Shown here piece by piece: positions 1 to 8,629 of a DNA stretch of 64,000 nucleotides. Under the pieces are notes generated by a model that ran no database searches, had not been told where the DNA came from, and worked only from the letters and a program-made list of their open reading frames with translations. Source of the stretch: Bacteroidales bacterium M8. GTDB lineage: Bacteria > Bacteroidota > Bacteroidia > Bacteroidales > Muribaculaceae. The stretch is from contig LUJS01000050.1 of NCBI GenBank assembly GCA_001689495.1, positions 124,001-188,000 on the forward strand, in the 5' to 3' direction. Every line of letters starts with the position of its first letter. The stretch's first letter is position 1. The position numbers and the translations under genes are program-made.

Positions 1-217
1 CAGCGGTGAACTTGCTGAATGTCTTCAGGTCGGGCTGACGGAAATAGCCAATGTAGATTTCCTTGTCATCGTAGTCGGGATTACCAGCCACCATGATGGG
101 GAAGATGGCACGAACTGCTGGGTTAGCCGCCTTCAACTCGGCAACCTTCTTCTCAATTTCTTTTTCAAGTTGGGGGGTGAGCTCAAGTGCGGGCTCAACG
201 ATTTCCATTTCGTCCAT
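1..217 (-). CDS. Partial gene downstream of tail tube (possible tail assembly protein)
   Basis: An open frame begins with ATG at 217 on the minus strand (MDEMEIVEPALELTPQLEKE) and runs off the left edge after 72 codons. It is acidic with a helical N-terminus. It lies just after the tail tube gene, where myoviruses of Mu type usually encode tail assembly chaperones, so that role is a positional guess only. A late-promoter-like box (minus GCTATTTTTAATAAAA, 241-256) precedes it. Confidence 0.6.
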   Translation of the reverse strand, partial: MDEMEIVEPALELTPQLEKEIEKKVAELKAANPAVRAIFPIMVAGNPDYDDKEIYIGYFRQPDLKTFSKFTA

Positions 218-240
218 AACTGTACTTTTTGTTTATGTTG

Positions 241-256
241 TTTTATTAAAAATAGC
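241..256 (-). promoter_or_regulatory. Putative late promoter box (weak copy)
   Basis: The minus-strand GCTATTTTTAATAAAA resembles the GCTATTCTTC-nn-AAA box found before the portal, protease and terminase genes. It sits 24 bp upstream of the start at 217. Confidence 0.35.
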
Positions 257-283
257 GGAGCTTATAATAGGGGGTTTGAAAAA

Positions 284-312
284 GGGGAAGAGATTTTTCA
301 TTTCTCTTCCCC
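284..312 (-). terminator. Terminator after tail tube gene
   Basis: A 10-bp perfect stem (GGGGAAGAGA / TCTCTTCCCC) is followed on the minus strand by a T run. It lies 37 nt past the tail tube stop. Confidence 0.75.
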
Positions 313-348
313 TTCAACATCAACATGTTCTAACAATTATGGAGTCGG

Positions 349-804
349 TTACTGAGTGCTCAGTACAATGTCAAATGGATTGAGGTCGAACTCTTTGGTG
401 ATATTCGTGTCATCCTGAGAGGCTTCCATACCGTCTTCAGTGAAGAGACAGCCCTTCAGAGTTACGGTTTCAGTGGTCCAATCCTCAGTTTCAAATTCGT
501 TTGCAAACGAAATGATGAGGTCGAATTCACCCAGAGCGGTCAAAGAACCTCGGAGAGCTCGCAACTGTACCTGAGCGTTGTAGTCCAGAGTGATGGAAGC
601 AGTGTACTCCCAGTTGCCAAAGCCTCGGTTTACAGGCTTGCCGCCAAGACCATAGTTGGTCTTCACATTCCATTTACGGTTCCATTTGATGCCTGTGACA
701 CCTTGGAGCACAATGGAATTGGCATTGGCAGAACCGGTAAGAGCCGGAGCGGTCAACTCAATCATAGCCCACGAATAGGCGACGTTATTTACGATTGTTG
801 CCAT
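349..804 (-). CDS. Tail tube protein
   Basis: This 151-aa protein lies directly after the sheath gene, the standard position of the tube subunit in contractile tails. Its sequence is rich in alternating hydrophobic strands (WEYTASITLDY, EFDLIISFANEF), consistent with the beta-barrel tube fold seen in Mu gpM-like and P2 FII-like proteins. The spacing to the sheath gene is 6 nt and a strong terminator follows. The assignment rests on size, composition and position; I see no unambiguous motif. Confidence 0.7.
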   Translation of the reverse strand: MATIVNNVAYSWAMIELTAPALTGSANANSIVLQGVTGIKWNRKWNVKTNYGLGGKPVNRGFGNWEYTASITLDYNAQVQLRALRGSLTALGEFDLIISFANEFETEDWTTETVTLKGCLFTEDGMEASQDDTNITKEFDLNPFDIVLSTQ

Positions 805-810
805 TGATTA

Positions 811-2139
811 TTAGGATTGAGAAAGCGCAAAGCCTTCAGTTACCTCGATAATCTTCGAGTGACCCATAGGAATGAGCGAGTAGCTGAGGATGAGCTTGTC
901 GTTTTTCAAGATATTCTGGTTAGCAGGGATGGTGATCGAGCCAATGCCGCTTACCTCTTCGTTGTCCACCATAGCCTGAAGGACATCATTTACAAGATTA
1001 TGGAACATTGTGATATGTGCTGCCGAGAGTTGTCCAGTTGCAGGGTCAACCTTAATCTTATAGTTTACATAAGGAAGGAGAACCTGACGAACAGAGCGGC
1101 GAGACTTGTTAATCACACGGTTGCGCGAGATGCTGCGATAGTCACCGTCCGAGCATGTGCCGTCACCATTGAAGAATACCTGACCTTCGCGACCTGCATA
1201 TTTCATCAGGAAGATGTAGCCAAGGTCATCAAGAGTGTCGAGCTGCTTGGGCGATAGAGCTGCGTAACGCATCGAATTTTTGAGGGCATCGCCTTCCAAT
1301 GTGCAATCGCCAAAACCAAACTCGATGTCTGGGAAGTAATTACCAACATTGCAATTCATTACACAACCGATGTTGTCTGCAACATTCATGGATGCCAGCA
1401 AACCGAGGATTGCACCTACGTTACCTACTGGGGTCTTGCTTTCAAGCGCAAGCTGCATTGCACGAACTTCGCTGTCCAGACCCTGACCGAGTGCTACGGC
1501 TACATAGCGGCAATCAACGATGCAAGAAGGAATCTTGCTAAAGACTACAGTTGTAGCAGAGCCGGTAGCAGTCTTAACCTTTGCAGGGTTGGCGTTAAGC
1601 ACAAATGCTGCCGGTGCATGGAGATCATTTGCCATCGAGTTTGCAACCAACTGAATGTCATCAACAATCTGGATTCCATACTTTTCAGCTGCTGCATCAG
1701 TTTCACGCCACAGAGACTGTTCTGTCCAGATACCGAACTGGTTGATGATACCGCCAGATGCTTGCTGCATTTCTGTCAGTGCATTCCAGTTAGCCGAGCA
1801 ATCTGCGAATGCGATAAACAAACGACCAGTGCCACCGTTCAATTTGAAGAAGTGTTCGATATGATAGTACGGGATGCCAAAGAGGAAGTCTTTGCTGCTA
1901 CCGTCTTCCGTTTCGCCAGTATAGGCTTTAATGCCAAGAGCAGCAACATCGTCCATGTTGTTGAGCTCAATTACTGCGTCTTTCAAGCTATCGGCCATCT
2001 CAGCCGCTGGGCCTTTTGTCCAAAAATCGGTCTGTGCCGAAATGTCAAAAAGCAGACCGCAGACCTTCTCAGTTTGGGAAGTTCTTTCTACACCAATGTT
2101 ACCATCAGTGTCAGTCATAAATACGCCACCTAAAGACAT
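811..2139 (-). CDS. Tail sheath protein (DUF2586-like)
   Basis: This 442-aa protein has the length and composition of the contractile tail sheath annotated as DUF2586 in Bacteroidetes phages. Glycine-rich N-terminal text (MSLGGVFMTDTDGNIGVE) and a C-terminal domain with a conserved arginine/valine-rich stretch (RNRVINKSRRSVRQVLLPYVNYKIKV, shown in part as SRRSVRQVLLPYVNY) resemble sheath C-termini, which interlock neighbouring subunits. The tube gene follows 6 nt later. Its presence marks the phage as a myovirus-type particle. Confidence 0.75.
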   Translation of the reverse strand: MSLGGVFMTDTDGNIGVERTSQTEKVCGLLFDISAQTDFWTKGPAAEMADSLKDAVIELNNMDDVAALGIKAYTGETEDGSSKDFLFGIPYYHIEHFFKLNGGTGRLFIAFADCSANWNALTEMQQASGGIINQFGIWTEQSLWRETDAAAEKYGIQIVDDIQLVANSMANDLHAPAAFVLNANPAKVKTATGSATTVVFSKIPSCIVDCRYVAVALGQGLDSEVRAMQLALESKTPVGNVGAILGLLASMNVADNIGCVMNCNVGNYFPDIEFGFGDCTLEGDALKNSMRYAALSPKQLDTLDDLGYIFLMKYAGREGQVFFNGDGTCSDGDYRSISRNRVINKSRRSVRQVLLPYVNYKIKVDPATGQLSAAHITMFHNLVNDVLQAMVDNEEVSGIGSITIPANQNILKNDKLILSYSLIPMGHSKIIEVTEGFALSQS

Positions 2140-2151
2140 TCTGTTTTCTTA

Positions 2152-2484
2152 TTAAGTGTTATAGAAAGGATTTTTGTAAAGAATAGCCGCCTTAGCAGCA
2201 TCAAGTTTGCAGCCCGGACCGAACACGCAACCCTGCGGTGTCACAAGCAGTTCTGGGTAGTTAGAGAAGATTTTAAGAGTATTCAAAACATTTTCAGGGA
2301 TGTCCTGTTTCGGGGCTTTCTTAGGCTTCTCTTTAGGTTCCTCACTTGGTTTCTCAACTGATTCAGGAACCTCGGTTTCTTCTGCTGGGGTCTGCTCTGT
2401 TTTTAACTCGGTAGGGCTCACTGTCTCAGCATTCTCCACCGTAGTTTCATCAATTTCTTCTACTGTGTTTTTTCGTCTTGCCAT
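2152..2484 (-). CDS. Small Glu/Pro/Lys-rich protein between capsid and sheath
   Basis: This is a 110-aa protein with a low-complexity, highly charged N-terminal half (repeated E, T, P and K between residues about 8 and 62) and a compact C-terminal part (NTLKIFSNYPELLVTPQGCV). In Mu-like late operons this slot holds small head-tail or structural accessory proteins. No family is recognised. It starts after the hairpin at 2503-2537. Confidence 0.65.
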   Translation of the reverse strand: MARRKNTVEEIDETTVENAETVSPTELKTEQTPAEETEVPESVEKPSEEPKEKPKKAPKQDIPENVLNTLKIFSNYPELLVTPQGCVFGPGCKLDAAKAAILYKNPFYNT

Positions 2485-2502
2485 AATGTGTCAGAAATTA
2501 GA

Positions 2503-2537
2503 AATGGGGAGCGGAGCTTCTTTCTCCACTCCCCATT
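2503..2537 (-). terminator. Hairpin between capsid and downstream gene
   Basis: A 9-bp perfect stem (AATGGGGAG / CTCCCCATT) with an inner GGAG/CTCC pairing follows the capsid stop. There is no clear T tract on the minus strand, so it may be an attenuator or mRNA-stabilising hairpin that lowers expression after the capsid gene. Confidence 0.5.
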
Positions 2538-2577
2538 ACCGTTTTACTTGTCGGGTAAATTCCGCGCTCCGGTATCG

Positions 2578-3636
2578 TTACGCAGTTTTCTTGTATGCAG
2601 TCCAGACGATGATTTCAGCGGGCAGAACGATGTTCACGTCCATCTTCATTCGCATCTGGAAGAAATACAATTCCGAGTTAGCCTGAAGGCGCTCTACCTT
2701 AACCGACTCTTGGTCAGTTGCGTAGTCAACACCCATCCAAAGGTTCGAGTCCATGCTGGAGTTGAACTTGCCGAGGAAGATGGTGTGCTCAGGCATACCG
2801 TTAATCACTACGATAGACTTGCCCTTAAAGCGACGCTTGTTGATGTCGGCATTCTCAACATACTTCACTTCTTTCTTGGTCAAATACTCGTCGTATAGAT
2901 CCCAGAGCTCCCAGCCCATTACGAACTTGAGGTCCGAATGCTTACGGAGTTTCTTAGGAGTCTGCTTCCACATAGCGTACAATGCAGCTTCTACTTGTGC
3001 GCCAGTAGTGAGTTCGGTGTCACCTGCGAGAATTGCCTTACCACCAGCAATTTCATTCGGGTCAGTTGTAGTCAAGTTGTCAAGCACACGAGCAAGAGCA
3101 CCATCGAAATACTTCATTGGGCCTGCTGCTGTCTTGCCACCAAGAACTGTAGCACCGGTAGGACAAGTGATCTTGGCATCTACGCCGCCCTTACGAGCGC
3201 ACCAGATAGAATCGCCAATATACTGGTCTTTCTTGTCAATAAGCAGATGGAGCATCTTCGACTGAACCTTGGGATCAAGGTCGCGGAACAGGAGCTGACC
3301 GTCCGGCTGGAAGGGCTTCCAATATTCCTCAAAGTCACGAGGATTAAACTCAAGATAAACCATCAAATCCTGTGGATCGAGGTAACGCTCCGAGAAAGTG
3401 TACTGGTTAAAGCCATCCTCAGTAGCTGCACCCTCAGTCGAGGTAGGAGTAGGTTTGTTGTCTTGAATGATTTCACCGAGTTCAATGTGAGGAAGCACAT
3501 AGCGCTTCTGAACACCAGACTTGATGTGAATCAAGCCCTCGGCAAAAGTGTCATTACCTTGCGCGGTATAGACCAAAAGGTCTTCCAACACTTCACCGGC
3601 GTAGGTATTACCGGCGTAATTAATATTGCTTGCCAT
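2578..3636 (-). CDS. Major capsid protein
   Basis: This 352-aa protein lies directly after the ClpP-type protease/scaffold gene, the canonical order for capsid maturation modules. The N-terminus (MASNINYAGNTYAGEVLEDL) and the region around residues 80-130 (ERYLDPQDLMVYLEFNPRDF) resemble capsid proteins of Bacteroides Mu-like prophages. A hairpin downstream could set the high expression a capsid gene needs. No sharply diagnostic motif is visible, so the call rests on gene order and length. Confidence 0.8.
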   Translation of the reverse strand: MASNINYAGNTYAGEVLEDLLVYTAQGNDTFAEGLIHIKSGVQKRYVLPHIELGEIIQDNKPTPTSTEGAATEDGFNQYTFSERYLDPQDLMVYLEFNPRDFEEYWKPFQPDGQLLFRDLDPKVQSKMLHLLIDKKDQYIGDSIWCARKGGVDAKITCPTGATVLGGKTAAGPMKYFDGALARVLDNLTTTDPNEIAGGKAILAGDTELTTGAQVEAALYAMWKQTPKKLRKHSDLKFVMGWELWDLYDEYLTKKEVKYVENADINKRRFKGKSIVVINGMPEHTIFLGKFNSSMDSNLWMGVDYATDQESVKVERLQANSELYFFQMRMKMDVNIVLPAEIIVWTAYKKTA

Positions 3637-3655
3637 TATATCGTGTCAATATGGA

Positions 3656-4231
3656 TTAGCTAAAGGTTTTCAACTCGAAGTCACCTACGACTGCCTTAAC
3701 CTTTTCGGCAAGCTGCTCTTCAGTGCTCTTCATAGACTTCTCAGCCGCATCTACGTTGGCTGGATCATTTGCAATTTCCTGAGTAACTTTATCGCGTGGT
3801 GCAAGACCAGCCAAAGTTTTCTCAACCAGAGGAAGATTGGCTTCTGCCATGCTGACCCATTCGGCTTCATCTTCTGCCGGAATCTTACCAGCTGTCACAG
3901 CTGCCTGAACGATCTCTTGAATGTGAGCAACTTTCGCAGCCGCCTCAGCATCCTGATACGTTTTCAACTTGTCCTTGACTTCAGTGAGCTCATCAGCAAA
4001 ATTCTTTGCCTCGGCCTCCTTGCCCTTGTACTGAATCTTCAATTCGTCGAGTTCTGCCTTAGTCTTAATAAGGTCCTCCTGAGCGGTCTGTAGCTCTGCC
4101 TTAACAGTATTAAGAGCAGCCTCGGCATTTGTCAACTCAGTAATGCGAGGAGCTACGGATGCCACCGGGGTGTCCTTTGCCAAACCAAGCTGGGCACATA
4201 CTGTGTCAAAAGCCAGTTCTTTTTCGTTCAT
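3656..4231 (-). CDS. Nested scaffold protein (internal start in protease gene)
   Basis: The in-frame ATG at 4231 begins MNEKELAFDTVCAQLG, which reads like a native N-terminus. It comes just after a Gln/Asn-rich linker (QNKQTNQKQQ) that ends the protease half. Independent translation would give a 191-aa coiled-coil scaffold, as lambda Nu3 arises inside gene C. This is inferred from the sequence layout; use of the start is unproven. Confidence 0.45.
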   Translation of the reverse strand: MNEKELAFDTVCAQLGLAKDTPVASVAPRITELTNAEAALNTVKAELQTAQEDLIKTKAELDELKIQYKGKEAEAKNFADELTEVKDKLKTYQDAEAAAKVAHIQEIVQAAVTAGKIPAEDEAEWVSMAEANLPLVEKTLAGLAPRDKVTQEIANDPANVDAAEKSMKSTEEQLAEKVKAVVGDFELKTFS

Positions 4232-4960
4232 TACTTGTTGTTTTTGATTAGTTTGCTTATTTTGTTCAAGAATAGCGAGTGTTTTCTCGATAAGTTTGCT
4301 TTCAGTCACTTCATCGGCTATCGCAGCCATGATGTCTCGAATCGAGGTGACACTCTGCACACCTTCAATTTTGTTTTTGATGTCAGCCCTTACTTGCTCA
4401 GATGTGCGAATCACATTCTTACTCGGCAATATGCCAGCTTCTACAGCCTCTTTAGCCGATAAGTAAGTACCATCAGCATTTCCTTCACCGTCCATAATCT
4501 CACGAACTTTGGACTTTTTGATGCCGAATCGTTTTTGATAGATGGTTTCCAACTGTCCACGGAAAGCCTTCAGCATGTTCTGTGTCGTTTCATCCTGAGC
4601 ATCAATCGCATTCACAAATGGATTATGAATCATCAAGATGGAATAATCGTGCATATACAGCTTTGTGCCAGCCGCCCAAATAACACTACCCATTGAGGCT
4701 GCAATACCTTCAATTACACAGTGCGTTTCGATTGGACAAGACTGAATGACAGAGAATGTGCTCATGCCCGAAACGACCGAACCACCTTCTGAATTGATTA
4801 GAATCAATATTTTAGATGGCTTGACGTAATTCTGAAGCCACAAAAACTCGTCATTGAATCGAGCTGTTGTTTCCGATGTAACCGGACCGTAGAAACGAAT
4901 GACTGCCGGTTTGTTCTCGGAAGCCTCACCAACAATGTACTTGTATTCGTTCTCGTTCAT
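3656..4960 (-). CDS. Capsid maturation protease (ClpP/S14 family) with C-terminal scaffold
   Basis: In this 434-aa fusion, residues 1-200 are a ClpP-like serine protease with the oxyanion strand NSEGGSV (57-63), nucleophile Ser89 in AASMGS and His112 in MIHNPF. From about residue 225 the chain becomes a long Ala/Glu/Lys-rich coiled coil (about 270-360) followed by a charged tail, typical of an assembly scaffold that the protease later removes. The capsid gene follows 19 nt downstream. An internal ATG (residue 244) could release free scaffold. A late-promoter box lies just upstream. Confidence 0.88.
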   Translation of the reverse strand: MNENEYKYIVGEASENKPAVIRFYGPVTSETTARFNDEFLWLQNYVKPSKILILINSEGGSVVSGMSTFSVIQSCPIETHCVIEGIAASMGSVIWAAGTKLYMHDYSILMIHNPFVNAIDAQDETTQNMLKAFRGQLETIYQKRFGIKKSKVREIMDGEGNADGTYLSAKEAVEAGILPSKNVIRTSEQVRADIKNKIEGVQSVTSIRDIMAAIADEVTESKLIEKTLAILEQNKQTNQKQQVMNEKELAFDTVCAQLGLAKDTPVASVAPRITELTNAEAALNTVKAELQTAQEDLIKTKAELDELKIQYKGKEAEAKNFADELTEVKDKLKTYQDAEAAAKVAHIQEIVQAAVTAGKIPAEDEAEWVSMAEANLPLVEKTLAGLAPRDKVTQEIANDPANVDAAEKSMKSTEEQLAEKVKAVVGDFELKTFS

Positions 4961-4972
4961 TTGCTATTTTCT

Positions 4973-4982
4973 GAAGAATAGC
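4973..4982 (-). promoter_or_regulatory. Putative late promoter box before protease gene
   Basis: The minus-strand GCTATTCTTCAGAAAA sits 12-22 nt before the ATG at 4960. It matches the boxes before the portal (8403-8412) and the terminase (55426-55443). Confidence 0.45.
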
Positions 4983-5010
4983 AAGTGCATAAAACAAAGG
5001 TTGTTTCTGG

Positions 5011-5736
5011 CTACTCCGTATATCCAGCCACGTCCTCAAATTTCGGGTCTTTATGGTCATCGTGCCCATCCATATTGTTTTCAGGTATCTGGTCTGAATG
5101 GTTTGTGAATGGGGGTACTACCAATGTCCGCTCTACATAGTTTCGGTAGCGATATGAAGTGTAGCTTCTAAACCATACTTCATACGTTATCCAATACTGC
5201 TGAAGACCATCATCAAAATTTTCAACTTGGTCGAAATATGTAAGCTGACACCTCTCTGTTAGTGGTGCAAACTTTGACTTATTCGCTTCAATAGCATTAT
5301 GCACCCTCTGGAACACATCATAGCCTTCAGTCTGGTATTCATCATCGCCAATATTCAAGCGATTGAGCACAAAGCATATTCTCAAATCGGCTCTTCCTTC
5401 GCCAATTCTGGAAGTCTGAACGAGCCAGCGCATATTGATGAGATGAACGAAGACAGCTGGAAATGCCAGCGCATATTCCAAATTCTGCTTGTCGTTTTTG
5501 ATTCGAGCCAACTGCCCTTGATTCATTTTGATAGTCCGGAAGAGTGGTGGGCTATCTGGATTGTTGGGATCAACTCGCAAATCCTTCAAAATGCTTTCTA
5601 CAGCCCTATAAATTTCAGACAATGGATTCGCTTCATACAATTCCTCTTCAGTCTGTATTGTACCACTGGAAGGAGGTGTAATCTCAGTGTCAGAAGGTTT
5701 TTCAGGTATAGTATGTTTCTTTTTGTCAACTATCAT
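5011..5736 (-). CDS. Probable tail terminator / tail completion protein
   Basis: This 241-aa protein has a disordered N-terminus (residues 1-35) and a core of about 150 residues resembling the phage gp37-like tail terminator class (PAVFVHLINMRW, DLRICFVLNRL, YWITYEVWFRSYTSYRYR). It overlaps the morphogenesis gene at 5733 by 4 nt, implying coupled translation. The fold assignment is inferred from size, position and the alternating strand pattern; a different head-tail connector role is possible. Confidence 0.5.
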   Translation of the reverse strand: MIVDKKKHTIPEKPSDTEITPPSSGTIQTEEELYEANPLSEIYRAVESILKDLRVDPNNPDSPPLFRTIKMNQGQLARIKNDKQNLEYALAFPAVFVHLINMRWLVQTSRIGEGRADLRICFVLNRLNIGDDEYQTEGYDVFQRVHNAIEANKSKFAPLTERCQLTYFDQVENFDDGLQQYWITYEVWFRSYTSYRYRNYVERTLVVPPFTNHSDQIPENNMDGHDDHKDPKFEDVAGYTE

Positions 5737-6218
5737 TTAGGTAATCCTTCAAATATGTGAACACTCAACTTTTTCAATTCAGCAACAAGCACAGTGGAAT
5801 GACCTATAAATTGACGTTCCTTTTTAGGACCTCTTAATGGCTTGTTGGTCAATGAATTCAAATTGTTATGTACAGCAGCATAGCAAAATCCTCGATGACG
5901 ATTAACAAATGAATTGAATTCTGCTGGGTCAGTGTGGATAATCACTTGGTGATTCTTTACACTCTTGACCTTAATAGAATCATAGAGAGTGCCGTATTGT
6001 CTCAGAATTGCTGTGCCACCAATATATTTCCCTTGCCATTGTGCCCAAGGACGGCTGTTCAAAGTGTTCATTCGCTGTTTCACGAATGAACCTTGGAACA
6101 CTTCTACAGCAGCACGTCCAGCTTTCACTTCAAAATTGTGGACATTCACTGTGAATTTATGATCAGCGCCAACCCATTGAGCTGCCATTTGAGATGGCGT
6201 TATCTTAATTATTGGCAT
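5733..6218 (-). CDS. Phage virion morphogenesis protein (Mu gpG-like)
   Basis: This 161-aa protein carries the hallmarks of the gpG / HK97 gp10 tail-completion family: an N-terminal helix with a basic segment, RPWAQWQGKYIGGTAILRQYGTLYDSIKV in the middle (cited in part as GGTAILRQYGTLYDSIKV) and a short C-terminal segment. Mu gpG acts in tail-head joining. It overlaps the upstream gpF-like gene by 14 nt and the downstream gene by 4 nt. Confidence 0.7.
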   Translation of the reverse strand: MPIIKITPSQMAAQWVGADHKFTVNVHNFEVKAGRAAVEVFQGSFVKQRMNTLNSRPWAQWQGKYIGGTAILRQYGTLYDSIKVKSVKNHQVIIHTDPAEFNSFVNRHRGFCYAAVHNNLNSLTNKPLRGPKKERQFIGHSTVLVAELKKLSVHIFEGLPK

Positions 6219-7032
6219 TGAAATATTTATCTTTTATCCTTTGTGTAATAGATTGTAGTGCTTTGTTGTGCTCAGGAACAATCTGGAAGTATGGGTGTTC
6301 ATCTGAAAAGATTCGACCGCCCAATGCAACACTTTCCTTAAAGGTCGGGTTAAACCAATCTGGCATTTCCAACTTCTTTTTATTTGCCGCCTGAACGCTA
6401 TTAGTCACTGTATCTTCAATCAAGAAGCAACGGCACATGTGCTCAATCGGTGGAATCAACCAAGCTGGAAAACTCGCTTTGGGGGCAGAAACGCCCTCAT
6501 ACTGCAAGTGCCACGGACGCACACGCTCATCACCTTGTGTCATGTATGTGAGGATTGTGGTTGGCTTCATAGCAACAAGACCGGCTGCAATAATCATCGC
6601 ATACTCAGCGTCTTTATTCTCGACATAGGCGTATCGCTTATTATATCTGTCAAATATTGCATATACGTCATCTTCGGTCAGCCCTTCATGCTCTTCCTCC
6701 TCATCAAGATCAGGCAATTCGGAAAGCATTTGATATTCCTCTGCTACTGCAAAATCAATAAGATTTTCGACCGCAGCCACCACAATATCGCGTCTTGCAG
6801 CGTCCAGTTCAGATAAACCATCTTTGTTCCTTAACAGCTCTAATGCGTCTTCTAAAGTTATATTGAAGCCATCAAGAGCATGACCAATAATATGGCTTGC
6901 TCGTAAAGCCATGAGTTCTTCGACAGCTTCCAAGCGACCGTCTTCATCTGCATCGCTACCCACAAAATGCTCGAATATAGCCAGTAGCGCAAGGTATTCT
7001 TTTTCATCTCGTTCTTTATCATCTTCGGGCAA
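6205..7032 (-). CDS. Head morphogenesis protein (Mu gpF-like)
   Basis: This 275-aa protein has the family C-terminal signature: GDERVRPWH, followed by a FPAWLIPPIEHMCRCFL segment whose Cys/His residues match the P-x-H-x-x-C-R-C pattern of Mu gpF/SPP1 gp7 minor head proteins. These proteins associate with the portal during prohead assembly. The N-terminal half is acidic and helical. It lies 38 nt after the portal gene, as in Mu-like phages. Confidence 0.85.
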   Translation of the reverse strand: MPEDDKERDEKEYLALLAIFEHFVGSDADEDGRLEAVEELMALRASHIIGHALDGFNITLEDALELLRNKDGLSELDAARRDIVVAAVENLIDFAVAEEYQMLSELPDLDEEEEHEGLTEDDVYAIFDRYNKRYAYVENKDAEYAMIIAAGLVAMKPTTILTYMTQGDERVRPWHLQYEGVSAPKASFPAWLIPPIEHMCRCFLIEDTVTNSVQAANKKKLEMPDWFNPTFKESVALGGRIFSDEHPYFQIVPEHNKALQSITQRIKDKYFNANN

Positions 7033-7070
7033 CCTTTGAGCTTTAACCTCGGAGAGTAAAGTGGTGCCCT

Positions 7071-8387
7071 TTACTTTCTCTCCTTCAGAAAATTTACCGC
7101 CCCACGGTGTCTGCCGTATCTACGGTAATATTCATCATCAGACATTCGATAGTGACCGTCTGAATCCTCACGACCAACCGATACACCACCAGCACCACCA
7201 GTCTGGAGGTTGATCTGTTTGCCAACAGCTACACCAAAAGTCTTTTCAATTTCCTCTGACGGAACTTCAAATCGGTCAGAAAGAGCTGAGAATAGTTCAA
7301 TCTGCTCTTTATTTGACATTTCCAGTCTGTTTGAATACTTAAATTCAAGACCCGGCTTGATATAACCAATAGCAATAAGGCGTGGAATGATCTCCTCATT
7401 CATCACATTTTCGATATATTCACGATAGACAGCAATTCTGTCACGGAAAATATCTTGGTGAGCGCGAGTAGCACCAACATAAGATTGAGTAGCGCCAGCC
7501 ATAGACTCTGAGCCAAGAATAAGATTCGATACTTCAGCGTTCACTCGCTCAATCAAACCAGTAAACACTTTCTCTGAATTGGACATAGTGAATGTCTTGA
7601 TGTCCACTTCATCATTCAAGCCAGTCACAACCACCTTATTTTGAGCGGCACTCGCAATTTCGTTGGCTAATCTCTGACGATCCTGATTGCTTTCACCTTC
7701 AGTCTTACCGTGAATGATAGGCTGACCATAAGTATGTGAGAAATTCACATAGTTAGCCATCGTGAATTTTTTTGCCAAAATCAAAGGTGTGGTCGAAGAG
7801 AACAACCCCAATGTGCCTGAATTGATAAGCACATACAGTTTTTCATACTGTTTGTCTTCAAAATTCCATCCGGGCAACCAAATACCTTGGCGGCGCACAA
7901 TTCGTTTTTGGTCTGGAAGAATATTGCGTCGCTCAATAATATTCACTTCGTTAAGTCTGCCGGTTCGTGGATTGATTTCTGGGCATATTTCTATGCCTGT
8001 GTAACCATACAACTTTGCTTCCACAATACCACGAATGATTTTAGTGAACTGAGTGCCTTGTATTTTGCGCGTTTCTTCGATGTCTTTCTCCCATCTGCCT
8101 TTTTCATTCTGTTTAGCAAGCATATATCGCTCACCGACAATTTGGGATTCAAGAGTTTCAAGAACGCCAGATAAGTGCGCATCTTGCTGGACACACGCTT
8201 CATAAAGGTCAATGAGCTTACTGCGGTCATCAAGTACAGTACCGTTTATCACTTGGTTCTGTACAGACTTGAATCGACAATAGCGCTCAATTTCCCTCAC
8301 ATATTCTTGGATAGTCTTCTTACTGGTGCGGAATATGCTCTCCAGCAAATCGACATTGAAAGGTTCCTTATCGGTCGTTGTAGCCAT
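7071..8387 (-). CDS. Portal protein (DUF935, Mu gp29-like)
   Basis: This 438-aa protein is the first gene of the leftward late operon. Residues about 50-100 (LIDLYEACVQQDAHLSGVLETL) and the segment following (IVEAKLYGYTGIEI) match the DUF935 portal family, as does the central SNSEKVFTGLIERVNAEVSNLILG. The portal forms the dodecameric DNA channel and binds terminase. The C-terminal tail is Gly/Arg-rich. A late-promoter-like box and a ~240-bp divergent intergenic region precede it. Confidence 0.88.
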   Translation of the reverse strand: MATTTDKEPFNVDLLESIFRTSKKTIQEYVREIERYCRFKSVQNQVINGTVLDDRSKLIDLYEACVQQDAHLSGVLETLESQIVGERYMLAKQNEKGRWEKDIEETRKIQGTQFTKIIRGIVEAKLYGYTGIEICPEINPRTGRLNEVNIIERRNILPDQKRIVRRQGIWLPGWNFEDKQYEKLYVLINSGTLGLFSSTTPLILAKKFTMANYVNFSHTYGQPIIHGKTEGESNQDRQRLANEIASAAQNKVVVTGLNDEVDIKTFTMSNSEKVFTGLIERVNAEVSNLILGSESMAGATQSYVGATRAHQDIFRDRIAVYREYIENVMNEEIIPRLIAIGYIKPGLEFKYSNRLEMSNKEQIELFSALSDRFEVPSEEIEKTFGVAVGKQINLQTGGAGGVSVGREDSDGHYRMSDDEYYRRYGRHRGAVNFLKERK

Positions 8388-8402
8388 TAATATTCGTTTT
8401 CA

Positions 8403-8412
8403 GAAGAATAGC
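8403..8412 (-). promoter_or_regulatory. Putative late promoter box before portal
   Basis: The minus strand reads GGCTATTCTTCTGAAAACGA just before the portal ATG. It closely matches the box at 55426-55443 in front of the terminase gene, including the downstream AATAATGGC context. Confidence 0.5.
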
Positions 8413-8552
8413 CGATAAGTGATATTTCCGTTTTTCAGCGAAACGCAAAATAAAATCCAAAACTTAATAAGAGTTAAATTTGGGATTTTCGATTTACTTG
8501 TAAATATCAGTAATTTAGCATATAACGAATTTATAAAGTGTTAAATATATGA

Positions 8553-8589
8553 TTTTGTTTGGCTATGTCAAATATCTGTATTAACTTTG
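8553..8589 (+). promoter_or_regulatory. Early promoter (Bacteroidales type)
   Basis: A TAACTTTG -7 element (8582-8589) has a TTTG/TTGG -33 region about 20 bp upstream. It drives the rightward early operon that starts at 8630. Confidence 0.7.
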
Positions 8590-8629
8590 CTGTCGATAAA
8601 AAATATGTTTAACCCCAAATACCACCACA

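Noticed and set aside
817..2155. Plus-strand frames across the sheath gene
   Set aside because: Shadows of the minus-strand sheath frame; no promoters and poor composition.
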